This document shows, piece after piece, positions 33,523 through 41,369 of a DNA stretch of 64,000 bases (its first letter is position 1; every line of letters begins with the position of its first letter). Under the pieces are notes generated by a model. That model searched no databases, was not told the origin of the DNA, and worked only from the letters and a program-made list of their open reading frames with translations. The translations under genes and the position numbers were made by a program. Location: assembly GCF_012910805.1 (NCBI RefSeq), contig NZ_WTVK01000019.1, forward strand, positions 36,173-100,172, read 5' to 3'. Source of the DNA: Aromatoleum evansii. Lineage in GTDB: Bacteria; Pseudomonadota; Gammaproteobacteria; Burkholderiales; Rhodocyclaceae.

Positions 33523-33989
33523 TTCTTGCCCCTCAGCAACGCGTCAGCCACTACTGCAACGTCCATGTCCAGCGCCTGCGCGATTTTGGCTACCGTGGAA
33601 AGTTGTGGATCATCCAATCCCGACTCGATGCGCGACAGTCGCGACTGCGACGTGCCTGCCTTGGTGGCGAGCGCTGTTTGCGAGAGCCCTTTGCTCAACC
33701 GCAAGGCAGCGAGCGTACCCGCCTCGTGGATTGTCTCTGCAAGCCTTTCTCGTGCCCGCGCCAACCCTTCCGCGCGTCGTGGATCGGCCTCCAACCGCGC
33801 TATCCGATCCCGTACTTCGCTGAATCCTGGCCGGACGGGGGGATGAATGACCGAGACTTCCAGACTAAAAACCGCCGCCCCGCCAGCGTCAGTTTCGACC
33901 GCCGGGCCGATATGCCGCACGACTCTAGGAGAGGTCGAGACTCCGATAAACTGCGATGATGCGCTTTGAGATTGGGTGTTCTGGGTCAT
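33519..33989 (-). CDS. XRE-family antitoxin-like protein
   Basis: About 156 aa; start uncertain (ATG at 33989). C-terminal HTH: LRLSKGLSQTALATKAGTSQ, SRLSRIESGLDDP, LSTVAKIAQALDMD. The N-terminal part may contact the toxin. It follows a RelE/HigB-like gene, the HigBA order. Confidence 0.75.
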   Translation of the reverse strand: MTQNTQSQSASSQFIGVSTSPRVVRHIGPAVETDAGGAAVFSLEVSVIHPPVRPGFSEVRDRIARLEADPRRAEGLARARERLAETIHEAGTLAALRLSKGLSQTALATKAGTSQSRLSRIESGLDDPQLSTVAKIAQALDMDVAVVADALLRGKK

Positions 33990-34356
33990 AGTCAAATGTG
34001 CGCGCAACAATCCCTAAGATGTAGATTCGCCGCTCAAATGGATGGAAAGCGTAGATGATCCGGTAATTGGCAGCCTCCCCCGGCACGTCGTACAGCCTGA
34101 CCCGCAAGAGCGCGTATCTGCTCCACAACGCCACCCACCGCTTGATGTCGTAATCCCAATCCCCTTCCAAGGCATAGGATCTGTAGTGCTGAATCTCGGC
34201 CAGACGCTCCAGAATGACTTGAGAATCGGCAGCTTCCTCAAGGAAGACGTCTATCGCATACGCCGCGCTCTCATCCACTTCATAGAGCTCATCGAGGTCG
34301 TTCCACGCGTCGTGGGCGACGTTCATACTGTACGACGTTGATTTGGAGTATCGCAT
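33925..34356 (-). CDS. RelE/HigB-like toxin
   Basis: 143 aa (or 133 from the ATG at 34326). YALLRVRLYDVPGEAANYRI, IYAFHPFERRIYILGIVART and a final ISKRIIAVYRSL fit RelE/ParE-superfamily toxins, which cleave ribosome-bound mRNA or bind gyrase. The gene overlaps the antitoxin by about 65 bp. Confidence 0.7.
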   Translation of the reverse strand: MRYSKSTSYSMNVAHDAWNDLDELYEVDESAAYAIDVFLEEAADSQVILERLAEIQHYRSYALEGDWDYDIKRWVALWSRYALLRVRLYDVPGEAANYRIIYAFHPFERRIYILGIVARTFDYDPEHPISKRIIAVYRSLDLS

Positions 34357-34440
34357 ATCGTTTTCGGTATAGCAACGCTTGTGCTTGTTGGTTACACGTC
34401 GCCGACAACGATCCGCCTTGCCAGAAACCTTCCGTTTCCT

Positions 34441-34468
34441 TTGACAATTGGCACTTTTGCCATATAAT
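34441..34468 (+). promoter_or_regulatory. strong sigma-70 promoter for a small RNA
   Basis: TTGACA (34441-34446), 16 bp, TATAAT (34463-34468): both hexamers are consensus. No protein-coding start follows on this strand. Confidence 0.8.
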
Positions 34469-34474
34469 CGCGTT

Positions 34475-34592
34475 CGGCTTTCAGTTTTGTTGCACGCACA
34501 ATATCCACGGCCCTGTCAAGCTGTTTGCGTGTGCAACGATTGCAGCCATTCATTCAAGCCTCGACGCGCCCGGCGCATCGGGGCTTTTGTTT
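34475..34592 (+). ncRNA. predicted small RNA
   Basis: Transcription from the consensus promoter would start near 34475. A first hairpin has GTTGCAC (34489-34495) pairing with GTGCAAC (34531-34537). A second, AAGCC...GGGGCTTTTGTTTT (34556-34592), is a rho-independent terminator with GCGC/GGCGC inner pairs. No open frame of note lies in the ~118 nt. Possibly an antisense or regulatory RNA; its target is unknown. Confidence 0.6.
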
Positions 34593-34741
34593 TGGTCAGC
34601 ACCGGGGAGAATAGCCCCAGCGGCGAGTTTTTGCAAAAAAATAAAAGCTCGTAAAAACAATGGCATACCTTTTACGTCGGTATGTCAACCCTATAACTTT
34701 GTGCTTATTTAGTAGGCTCCTCGCGGGGCCAACAAAGGAAA
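34593..34741. other. AT-rich intergenic stretch
   Basis: No gene seen. It holds GGCATACC and GGTATGTC in inverted orientation (about 34664-34686) and A/T-rich inverted arms near 34623-34653, which may be operators. Confidence 0.4.
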
Positions 34742-34774
34742 ACGCCCCACTCGCTCGATCAGCGAATGGGGCGT
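34742..34774 (-). terminator. terminator of operon D
   Basis: ACGCCCCATTCGCT and AGCGAGTGGGGCGT (14 bp, one mismatch) followed by TTTTCC on the minus strand, downstream of 34806-35204. Confidence 0.85.
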
Positions 34775-34805
34775 CGGGCATGCTACGGCACACAGCCGCA
34801 GCGGA

Positions 34806-35204
34806 TCAGCGGCGCAGTCGGCCACCCTGCATCGCCTCGATCTGCGCCCACGACAACCCGAACACTCCGTCCGGAGCGGAAGGCATCGGCTTGGCTTGGG
34901 CTTGTGCAACCAGCGGAGGACTCTCCGCAGGCGCTTGCGTTGCATAGGGCGAGCGTCCGAGCAGGACGAGCCGCCCATCCGTCGAGTAGCGGCGCGCGGT
35001 GAGCCGGTCGGCTACCTCGTTCGCGTAGCAGATCGTCCAGCGGCGGTTGCCGCCCGTCGTGCCCTGGTCGAGTTCGAGCATGCCGATGACCGGTGTGGCG
35101 TGCAACGGATCGGGCGTGTGCGGCTCGAAGCGAACGTAATCGCCCTCTTGTGGCACATCCCCGGGTTGCGGAGTGCGCCACTCTATTCCATCGAGAAAAC
35201 CCAT
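34806..35204 (-). CDS. hypothetical protein, operon D
   Basis: 132 aa, MGFLDGIEWRTPQPGDVPQE. Contains DYVRFEPHTPDPLHATPVIG and a Q/A/P-rich linker before a final FGLSWAQIEAMQGG. Unknown. Last gene of operon D. Confidence 0.7.
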   Translation of the reverse strand: MGFLDGIEWRTPQPGDVPQEGDYVRFEPHTPDPLHATPVIGMLELDQGTTGGNRRWTICYANEVADRLTARRYSTDGRLVLLGRSPYATQAPAESPPLVAQAQAKPMPSAPDGVFGLSWAQIEAMQGGRLRR

Positions 35205-35266
35205 TTTGGCCCCCTGGTCGAACTGAGAGGCCACTGACCCGCGCGGGGCACAGTGGCCCCTCGGGG
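35205..35266 (-). promoter_or_regulatory. intercistronic P2-P3 leader
   Basis: CCCCGCGCGGGT hairpin and GGCC arms around the AGGGGGCC binding site of 34806-35204. Confidence 0.45.
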
Positions 35267-35707
35267 TTAAGGAAACTGCGGTTTGCGGCACTCCACTTCC
35301 GGTGCGGCCTGCCGGACTTGCTCGAGCAACTCCGAGTCGAGGAGCAGATACTTGAAGGCTGCCGAGTATTCCTTGATGTTGCCGCCAAAGAACGCTCGCC
35401 CATCCTTGCCGATCTCGATCTTGCTGTGCGACTCGAAGCTCCAGCCCTGCTCGCGAACGTGACCGATCCAAGCCAGCGGCTCGGGGTGACCACGCTCGTA
35501 GCAATCGAGGTAACGCCAGCCGTTCGCCTCAAGCTGCTCCACGCGACGTTGCGCTGCTTCCGGGGTTTGCGCGCCGATCACGAACGCACCGTCACGACGG
35601 ATCTCCCAAATCTCATGCTCGCCGCCGAAACCGTTGCGAAGTTCGCGGACGATCGTCACGCCCTTCTGATCGGCGTTCCTTGCGAGCGCGTGGAAAAGTC
35701 TGCTCAT
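35267..35707 (-). CDS. hypothetical protein, operon D
   Basis: 146 aa, MSRLFHALARNADQKGVTIV. Contains EIWEIRRDGAFVIGAQTPEA and WRYLDCYERGHPEPLAW. Alpha/beta, unknown. AAGGAGGC precedes the ATG at 35707. Confidence 0.75.
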   Translation of the reverse strand: MSRLFHALARNADQKGVTIVRELRNGFGGEHEIWEIRRDGAFVIGAQTPEAAQRRVEQLEANGWRYLDCYERGHPEPLAWIGHVREQGWSFESHSKIEIGKDGRAFFGGNIKEYSAAFKYLLLDSELLEQVRQAAPEVECRKPQFP

Positions 35708-35815
35708 AATGCCTCCTTGCATGGGTAATGCCCGGAGAGCCCCCGCCCGGATGGGCGAGAAACCCATCGGGCGATGAATGAGCGGAGCCGGCGAACCGCC
35801 CCCCTATTCGCAACG
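35708..35815 (-). promoter_or_regulatory. intercistronic P2-P3 leader
   Basis: GCCCGATGGG/CCCATCCGGGC P2 and CTCTCC opposite AAGGAG (P3). Confidence 0.55.
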
Positions 35816-36055
35816 TCAGTCGCTCAGCCCTTTCAGGCGCTCGAGCAACTCCTCGGGGGTTGTGCACCCCTTCATGGCCTGCTCGACCTGCCGGCAGAGC
35901 TTGTTTTTCCAGTTGCCCCCGCGGCGACGGCCGGACTCGGTGCTGCTCAGTGCAGCTGGGCGGCCCCACTGGAAAAAGTCAGGCGAGTCCTTCAAGGCCA
36001 CGATGACCTGAATGACTGTCTGGACTTCTGCGGCAGAAATGTAGTGGGTCTGCAT
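35816..36055 (-). CDS. small hypothetical protein
   Basis: 79 aa, MQTHYISAAEVQTVIQVIVA; basic in the middle (SGRRRGGNWKNK), with TPEELLERLKGLSD at the end. Its ATG is 4 bases after the stop of 36060-36353. Unknown. Confidence 0.7.
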   Translation of the reverse strand: MQTHYISAAEVQTVIQVIVALKDSPDFFQWGRPAALSSTESGRRRGGNWKNKLCRQVEQAMKGCTTPEELLERLKGLSD

Positions 36056-36059
36056 TTCA

Positions 36060-36353
36060 TCACCCTCCGGTTGGCGAATCTTCGACATATTCCGCCCACA
36101 TGCGAATCGCCACGTCCGTCGCGTTCGCGGTGTTCTGCGCTTCGCTCAGTTCATCGTCGCCCAGGTGGTCGCAACGCGTGAGTACCTCCACGTCGCCTTC
36201 GGGCAGGAAGCGATGGATCTCGATCACCTCTCCCTCTACCCAGAAAGCCGCCACATGCTTCGGCAGATCGGGCACCTTCAACTCCTCGGCGCCCGCTTCA
36301 TCGTAGGGCGTCCCGCTGCAACCGGCGGGCATGCTCCATCCGAACATACTCAT
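36060..36353 (-). CDS. small acidic hypothetical protein
   Basis: 97 aa, MSMFGWSMPAGCSGTPYDEA. Contains AAFWVEGEVIEIHRFLPEGD. AGGAG upstream of the ATG at 36353. Unknown. Second gene of operon D. Confidence 0.75.
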   Translation of the reverse strand: MSMFGWSMPAGCSGTPYDEAGAEELKVPDLPKHVAAFWVEGEVIEIHRFLPEGDVEVLTRCDHLGDDELSEAQNTANATDVAIRMWAEYVEDSPTGG

Positions 36354-36456
36354 GTCTGCTTCTCCTTTGTCCGTTGCGGACGTTGGGCATGCAGACGGAG
36401 TTTGCCCGTCGGGCGAAACATCCGCCCACAGGCCTTCGGTTGATCTACCGCCTATC
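36354..36456 (-). promoter_or_regulatory. intercistronic P2-P3 leader
   Basis: GGGCGG/CCGCCC-type arms, then CTCCG...AAGGAG pairing at the binding site of 36060-36353. Confidence 0.45.
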
Positions 36457-36810
36457 TCAGCCGGCGTCGTGAGTGATATCCGCACCTTCGCGGATAATCA
36501 TGAGCGTGCCCCCCGAGGAGTAACGCCGGACGAAATACGCGGAGCCATCCTCTTCGGACAGCGCCCGGATCTTCCATGCGAAGTTCCCCATCCAGGTTCG
36601 CCACGCCCTGACGATGACCCCGGTGACGAGATCGCCCGCGTGCTCCGGAAAGAACGGCGTGTAGCGCACGAGGTCACCGACCTTCGCGCGGGCTGCGTGA
36701 TTTTCCAGGAGCTTTCTTGCTGCGACAGGCTTCGGCTCGGACGCCTGCACGGGGGGTTCGGGGGTTGCCACCGGGACGGTGAGCTCATCCCCTTCGATGA
36801 TGATGACCAT
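36457..36810 (-). CDS. hypothetical protein, first gene of operon D
   Basis: 117 aa, MVIIIEGDELTVPVATPEPP. A P/A-rich linker is followed by a beta-rich domain (KVGDLVRYTPFFPEHAGDLV, WRTWMGNFAWKIRALSEEDG). GGGAG precedes the ATG. Unknown. Confidence 0.7.
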   Translation of the reverse strand: MVIIIEGDELTVPVATPEPPVQASEPKPVAARKLLENHAARAKVGDLVRYTPFFPEHAGDLVTGVIVRAWRTWMGNFAWKIRALSEEDGSAYFVRRYSSGGTLMIIREGADITHDAG

Positions 36811-36960
36811 GACTCTCCCTCAGAAAAAGCGGAGATCACGGCCCCACGGGCGTGAATCCCCGTGGGTTGTTGAAAGGCTGGGTTCAGGCAAGGCCTCGGC
36901 TGCTTCCAGCTTCCGTCTGCAGCGCAAGTACGCCGCGAGAGTGATGAAATCGTATCACAC
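36811..36960 (-). promoter_or_regulatory. promoter plus structured leader, operon D
   Basis: Extended -10 TGTGATACGAT (-10 at 36954-36949, minus strand), a GCGC-rich P0, P1 AGCTGG/CCAGC, P2 CCACGGGGATT/..CCCGTGG, and P3 TCTCC pairing with GGAGA at the binding site. Confidence 0.7.
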
Positions 36961-37072
36961 TCAGCCGTATGCACGCTGGGCAAACGGATTGCATTGCAAC
37001 TGATCGCGTGGCGTTCGTGAGGAAGCAAAAAGGGGGCTTGCAGTGTGCCTTTGCGGTGATAAGGTCGTTTGC

Positions 37073-38509
37073 ATGCTCACCGGCTATCGCTTCCGCCTCT
37101 ATCCGACCCGCGCACAGGCTGCGATCCTACTGCGCTGGATCGGGTGTCAGCGGTTCATCTACAATGCCAAGGTGGGTGAGGATCGCTACTTTCGCACCTT
37201 CGCGCGCAAGGCGCTGCAGCATGCCGGAATGTTCGCGCCGGTCGATGGCACCTATGCGCAGTTCATCACCGACGAGACGGCGTGGCTGCGCGAAGTGCCG
37301 GCGCAGGTTTTGAGAAATGGCGCGGCCTCGTGGGTCACCGCCTACTCGCGCTTCTTCAAGAAGCTCGGAGGTCGGCCCAAGCTCAAACGGAAATCGGGCC
37401 AGCAATCGGTGTGGCTCACCGCCGAACTCTTCCGCTTCGAGCCCGCCGAGGGCAGTTACCGGTTCATGGTGGGCACGAAGAAATGCCCGGTGGGCGAGAT
37501 CGCCTACAACGCGCACCGGCCACACACGCCACCCGCCTCGGTTCGCATCACCCTCGAGGCAGAACGCTGGTATCTGTCATTTTCGACTGAGGACGCCACA
37601 ATCCTCCCTGATCCGCAGGAGACGGCCGACTGGCTCGCCGATTTCGGGCATGCGGAGCTCACCGAGCGCGCGGTTGGGATCGATCGTGGCGTCGCGGTGC
37701 CTTTCATGTGCTCGGACGGGGCGCGCTACGATCTTGACGACATCCAGAAGGCCCGGGTCGCGAAGAAGCAGGCGGCGGCACGGCGCTGGAAAAAGAAGCT
37801 CGCGCGCCGCGCGAAGGGCGGGCAGAACCGCCGCAAGGCGGCGCGGCGCATCGCGGCACTGCACCGCTACGAAACGGACGTGCGACGCGATTTCGAGCAC
37901 CAGACGAGTCATCGCATCATCGCCGATCCGCGAACGCTCCTGATCGTCTTCGAGGCCCTGGGTGTGCAGCGCATGACGCGGCGGCCGAAGGCGAAGCAGG
38001 ACGCAAATGGTCGTTGGGTGCGCAATGGGGCGTGCGCCAAGGCCGGACTCAACCGCTCGATCCTCGGCGCCATGTGGAGCCGAACGAAGGACTGTTGCGC
38101 CTACAAAGCCCAACGGGCCGGCAAACTCGTGATCGACGTTCCCGCCCATCACACCTCGCAGGAATGCAGCCGCTGCGGCTACATTCACCCGGAGAACCGG
38201 ATGTCCCAATCCGCGTTTCTCTGCCAACGCTGCGGGCACGCGGAAAACGCCGACAGCAACGCCGCGACCAACATCCGCAATCGCGGCGTCGCCCGGATTC
38301 GATCGGGCGGCTACCGCGAGACGGAGAAGAAGCGGATCCGGCGCATGCGCAAGAAACAGCAGCAGGTAGGGGGTGGCTCCTCCGAACACACGTCTGTGGA
38401 GACCATGGTAAGTCGTGCGGCCGGCAACGGCCCTGCGCTCGGGTCGGAGAAGCAGAAAGGCGGACTCGCGAGGGCCGCAGAAACCCCCACCTCAACCACC
38501 GAAGGTTAG
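37073..38509 (+). CDS. tnpB: TnpB-family RNA-guided nuclease (IS200/IS605 or IS607 group)
   Basis: 478 aa from the ATG at 37073 (AAGG upstream). RuvC residues: D204 (GIDRGV), E294 (VFEALGV), D394 (DSNAATN). Zinc finger C365/C368 and C384/C387 (CSRCGY, CQRCGH). An N-terminal wedge-like region and a basic bridge helix (WKKKLARRAKGGQNRRKAAR) are present. No tnpA is adjacent, so it is a stand-alone tnpB element. The last ~35 codons may also encode part of the guide RNA. Confidence 0.92.
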   Translation: MLTGYRFRLYPTRAQAAILLRWIGCQRFIYNAKVGEDRYFRTFARKALQHAGMFAPVDGTYAQFITDETAWLREVPAQVLRNGAASWVTAYSRFFKKLGGRPKLKRKSGQQSVWLTAELFRFEPAEGSYRFMVGTKKCPVGEIAYNAHRPHTPPASVRITLEAERWYLSFSTEDATILPDPQETADWLADFGHAELTERAVGIDRGVAVPFMCSDGARYDLDDIQKARVAKKQAAARRWKKKLARRAKGGQNRRKAARRIAALHRYETDVRRDFEHQTSHRIIADPRTLLIVFEALGVQRMTRRPKAKQDANGRWVRNGACAKAGLNRSILGAMWSRTKDCCAYKAQRAGKLVIDVPAHHTSQECSRCGYIHPENRMSQSAFLCQRCGHAENADSNAATNIRNRGVARIRSGGYRETEKKRIRRMRKKQQQVGGGSSEHTSVETMVSRAAGNGPALGSEKQKGGLARAAETPTSTTEG

Positions 38510-38525
38510 GTGAAGGGATTGGTCA
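38400..38525 (+). ncRNA. candidate guide (omega) RNA region at the tnpB 3' end
   Basis: In this family the guide RNA overlaps the 3' end of tnpB and continues past the element's right end. Here GGCCGGCAACGGCC and TCGGAGAAGCAGAAAGGCGGA near 38419-38467, then CCCCCACCTCAACCACCGA, are compatible with such folds. The end near 38525 is set by the start of leader-like sequence. Confidence 0.35.
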
Positions 38526-38594
38526 TAGGCTGGTGGGCCCAGCTACCATCTGCGACACGCAAGGTGCCGCCTAGATGCAAATATCGTAGCACAC
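38525..38594 (-). promoter_or_regulatory. orphan promoter-leader remnant
   Basis: -10 TACGAT in TGTGCTACGAT (38588-38583, minus strand), GCATCT/AGATG P0 arms and AGCTGGGCC-CACCAGCC P1 are present. P2 and P3 are missing; the element right end begins instead. Transcription would run antisense to the 3' end of tnpB. Confidence 0.6.
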
Positions 38595-39110
38595 CTAGCA
38601 TCGCGAGCGATGCGCACAGCTCGCACACTTCGGGCCGGTGTTGCGACGGGCGCTTTCCTTGTCCCGGCGCAGAGCGTGATAGCGGCGCATCAACGCTTCG
38701 CAGTAAGCGTCATCGCCCAACTGCACGGCCAATGCGCGGCGCTTGCCCGATCCTGTCTCGCTGACCACCACGTAGCCGGTGGGGCCGGTCGACTTGCCCG
38801 TGCGGCGTAGCTGCCACGCTTGCAACGACAACTGTGCCACGTCGGTTGCATAGAGCCGAAAGCCCTTGCGCGTCTTGTACTCGACGGGCACATAAAGCTT
38901 GTCACGCGTGCGATAAACGCGATCCGGGCGCCCTGCCAAGGCCAACTCCCCGGTTCCGGCAAAGAGGTCGCGCTCGACCATTACAAGGCGCGCGCCGCGC
39001 AGCTGTGCCGGGCGCCACGACTCGAACATCCCGCCAAACAGGAAGCGGGCCCCGAACCACAGCGCATAGAGCGCCAAGACCATGAGCAGGACGATGAGTG
39101 CTGTCGTCAT
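38595..39110 (-). CDS. Cas4-like PD-(D/E)XK nuclease, membrane-anchored
   Basis: 171 aa. N-terminal transmembrane helix (ALIVLLMVLALYALWFGARF). Nuclease core: GRPDRVYR (D63) and VPVEYKTRKG (E77, K79). C-terminal CASCAHRSRC gives C162, C165 and C171, the three-cysteine half of the Fe-S site in Cas4 and AddB nucleases. The fourth, N-terminal cysteine of the Cas4 pattern is absent here but appears in the upstream gene (39114-39536). Confidence 0.7.
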   Translation of the reverse strand: MTTALIVLLMVLALYALWFGARFLFGGMFESWRPAQLRGARLVMVERDLFAGTGELALAGRPDRVYRTRDKLYVPVEYKTRKGFRLYATDVAQLSLQAWQLRRTGKSTGPTGYVVVSETGSGKRRALAVQLGDDAYCEALMRRYHALRRDKESARRNTGPKCASCAHRSRC

Positions 39111-39113
39111 GGC

Positions 39114-39536
39114 TCACCCCCGGAACCACAGAGCATCGATCACGCTGCGCAACAACGGCCGAAGCACGCGGCCACACCACGGAAACCGATCCATCGCACG
39201 CACCACGAGCGGCGAGAGACCGTAGTAGGCCCGTGTGAGCAGCCGCCCCGCCCGCGTGGGCATCAACACTTCGTCCCGCCACGCCCGCAGCGCCCACGTC
39301 TGCTCGGCGTCGCCCCCGTATACGTGCGTGGCGATAAAGCAGCGGCGATCGACCGCGGCGCGCATCGCGCCCTGATACTCGAACTGCTTGTGCCCGAGCG
39401 AACCGGTCAGTGCGCGCGCCTGAACGTCGAGCGGCCGCTTCTTGCCATGCGTCCAGTCGAGGACGATTTTGCGCTCGCAGTAGACGGTCGCCACCACATC
39501 GGTGATGGAGACGTAGCGCTCACCCCGGCGTTTCAC
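39114..39536 (-). CDS. hypothetical protein resembling the Cas4 N-terminal part
   Basis: 140 aa from the GTG at 39536. VSITDVVATVYCERKIVLDW with C20, then a helix and LTGSLGHKQFEYQ, resemble the first part of Cas4-type proteins, in which a Y-C-P-R-K stretch supplies one Fe-S cysteine. It has no PD-(D/E)XK core of its own. It is 3 bp upstream of the nuclease gene, so the two may make a split enzyme. It overlaps 39533-40504 by 4 bp. Confidence 0.6.
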   Translation of the reverse strand: MKRRGERYVSITDVVATVYCERKIVLDWTHGKKRPLDVQARALTGSLGHKQFEYQGAMRAAVDRRCFIATHVYGGDAEQTWALRAWRDEVLMPTRAGRLLTRAYYGLSPLVVRAMDRFPWCGRVLRPLLRSVIDALWFRG

Positions 39537-40504
39537 GCGACAACCTCCTCGCACTGTGTCCGATGCTGCAACTCGGCCCAGCGCCACAACAATTCGTTGC
39601 GCTTGATCCCGTCGTCGCGCTCGGCCTTCGCGAGCAGAAGATGCCGATGTTCCCTCAAGACCCCCGAGACACGCTTCATGAGATTGAAGCAGGCCTGCGC
39701 CGATTCGCTGTGCAACTTCCCGAGACGCCCCCCGCTCGCCTGCAGACCCAACCCGGCGAAGTAACCGCACACAATGCGCTCCACAGCCTCGGGCGTCAGA
39801 TCGGACACTTGGGACAGCATGGCTGCCCGCAAGCGGGCCTTCGCAGCCGAGATTGGACGCCGCCCACCGACATAGGTGTTGATGCGCAGGTACGGCCACT
39901 CGGGCATCGTGTCGCCCAGAACTACCCCCGCCGGTGTCGGCAGCAGAAACGGCAACGGCTCCGTCAGTCCCTTCCCTTCCGGCATCGCACGGATGGTTGT
40001 CAGCACGATGCCCAGCACGAGACTCCACAGCATCGTGGGGCGCAATTCGGCCAGCACCACCGCAGGGTCAGTCGTGCCAAGACGCTGGAATGTCCGTTCG
40101 ATCAGATGGCCGCGCAACTGCACCGGCAATGCGAAACGACGTGCAGTGCCGGTCATCAAGTCGATGACCTGGGCGACGAGTCCGATCTCTCCCCATCCGG
40201 ATACACCTGCCTGATCGACGTGCCAGCACAGCCAGACGCCATATCGATCGGCCACGAGGTCCGACGGCGGCACCAACAACACCCGGGAGTAGATCCGCGT
40301 CTGTTCCTTGAACATCCGGCGTGCGCCCTTGCGGGTCGCCGGCGCCGAGCAGGTTCGCGCGGCCACGCGCATCAAGCGATCAGACGCGCCCTCGGCCTCC
40401 TCGATGTCGCTTACGATCCGATGTCTCAGCCCACGGGCCAGTGCCTCGTTCACCGACACCGACACCCCCAAGTCCGCCCGTATGCTCGAACCGCAACGTT
40501 GCAT
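39533..40504 (-). CDS. hypothetical protein of the Cas4-like operon
   Basis: 323 aa; GGAGG lies before the ATG at 40504. Contains WLCWHVDQAGVSGWGEIGLV, a short hydrophobic part (MLWSLVLGIVLTTIRAMP) and AAMLSQVSDLTPEAVERIVC. Unrecognised. First gene of a three-gene operon with the Cas4-like pair. Confidence 0.7.
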   Translation of the reverse strand: MQRCGSSIRADLGVSVSVNEALARGLRHRIVSDIEEAEGASDRLMRVAARTCSAPATRKGARRMFKEQTRIYSRVLLVPPSDLVADRYGVWLCWHVDQAGVSGWGEIGLVAQVIDLMTGTARRFALPVQLRGHLIERTFQRLGTTDPAVVLAELRPTMLWSLVLGIVLTTIRAMPEGKGLTEPLPFLLPTPAGVVLGDTMPEWPYLRINTYVGGRRPISAAKARLRAAMLSQVSDLTPEAVERIVCGYFAGLGLQASGGRLGKLHSESAQACFNLMKRVSGVLREHRHLLLAKAERDDGIKRNELLWRWAELQHRTQCEEVVA

Positions 40505-40796
40505 GTCCTGATCCTCCTTGGCTTGAGGCTATACGGGACCACCCGCGCTTCAAGCCCCTTTCGGACATTGAGCCACCGGCTGCATCGGTGCGCACTTCGC
40601 TAAACCGCTCCTTGGCTCACCATATTCGATTGCTGCACTGCGTCATGCCGCAAAAGGTCGACTTTGTGCCCTTTTGTCGACGCACTTGCGGGCTCGATGC
40701 GTGCTTCAATTCGCGGCATGGGCACTCTTGGCGCCTCACATCCATTCGTTATTCCGTACATATTTATTCGCCCCATTTCAGTCAGCACGAACGGAT
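40505..40796. other. intergenic region, divergent promoters
   Basis: No convincing gene. It separates the Cas4-like operon from the plus-strand gene at 40797 and must hold both promoters; no strong -35/-10 pair was found. Confidence 0.4.
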
Positions 40797-41369
40797 ATGC
40801 ATAACCGCCGCCGCACAAGCGGACAAGCAATCTACAGCATGGCCTGGGACGCTATGGGGAGCGTTCGCGCCTCGCGCGACCGGCTGCCGTACTCGACGCA
40901 GCTGCTCACCTACTTGCTAAGCGATGACTCCGGCGCCACTCGGGAGGCTTTTCACGTTGGGCAGTGGCTGGCCACACTCGACATGGACTCGTTGGCACAC
41001 CTTTGCGAGCTCGGCGATCGCATCGCTCAACCGGTTAGCGAACCCGCTGACCTTGAGGCACGGGCGGATCTGGTGCTACTTCTCGAGATGGCACTCTTCG
41101 AGGAGCACGCCTGCGACCTACAGATTGAAGTCTCCCCCGAGGGAGGCGTGCCGCTGCTCAAGCACATCGGGCTCTGTGCCGGCCTGGAGCGCCTGCGTCG
41201 TAATCACTGGGCGGTGATCAATTTCATCAGCATCAACCTGGAGCATGTCCAAGCCATGCTCACCCCGTCCGGAAAACGGGCGAAGGTGGATGTGTTTTGC
41301 CCTTGCCTGCTCCAGGCCTTTGACTGGATCGAGGAGCAGGCCAACATCACGGCCGAACATCGCCACTAG
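40797..41369 (+). CDS. hypothetical protein
   Basis: 190 aa, MHNRRRTSGQAIYSMAWDAM. Mostly helical; ADLVLLLEMALFEEHACDLQ in the middle. The start is the first ATG with a moderate ACGGA upstream. Unknown. It overlaps the convergent gene by 4 bp. Confidence 0.65.
   Translation: MHNRRRTSGQAIYSMAWDAMGSVRASRDRLPYSTQLLTYLLSDDSGATREAFHVGQWLATLDMDSLAHLCELGDRIAQPVSEPADLEARADLVLLLEMALFEEHACDLQIEVSPEGGVPLLKHIGLCAGLERLRRNHWAVINFISINLEHVQAMLTPSGKRAKVDVFCPCLLQAFDWIEEQANITAEHRH

Noticed and set aside
36941..36958. GTGAT...ATCAC hairpin as the left end of the TnpB element
   Set aside because: It is the -10 region of leader D, matching the other leader promoters.
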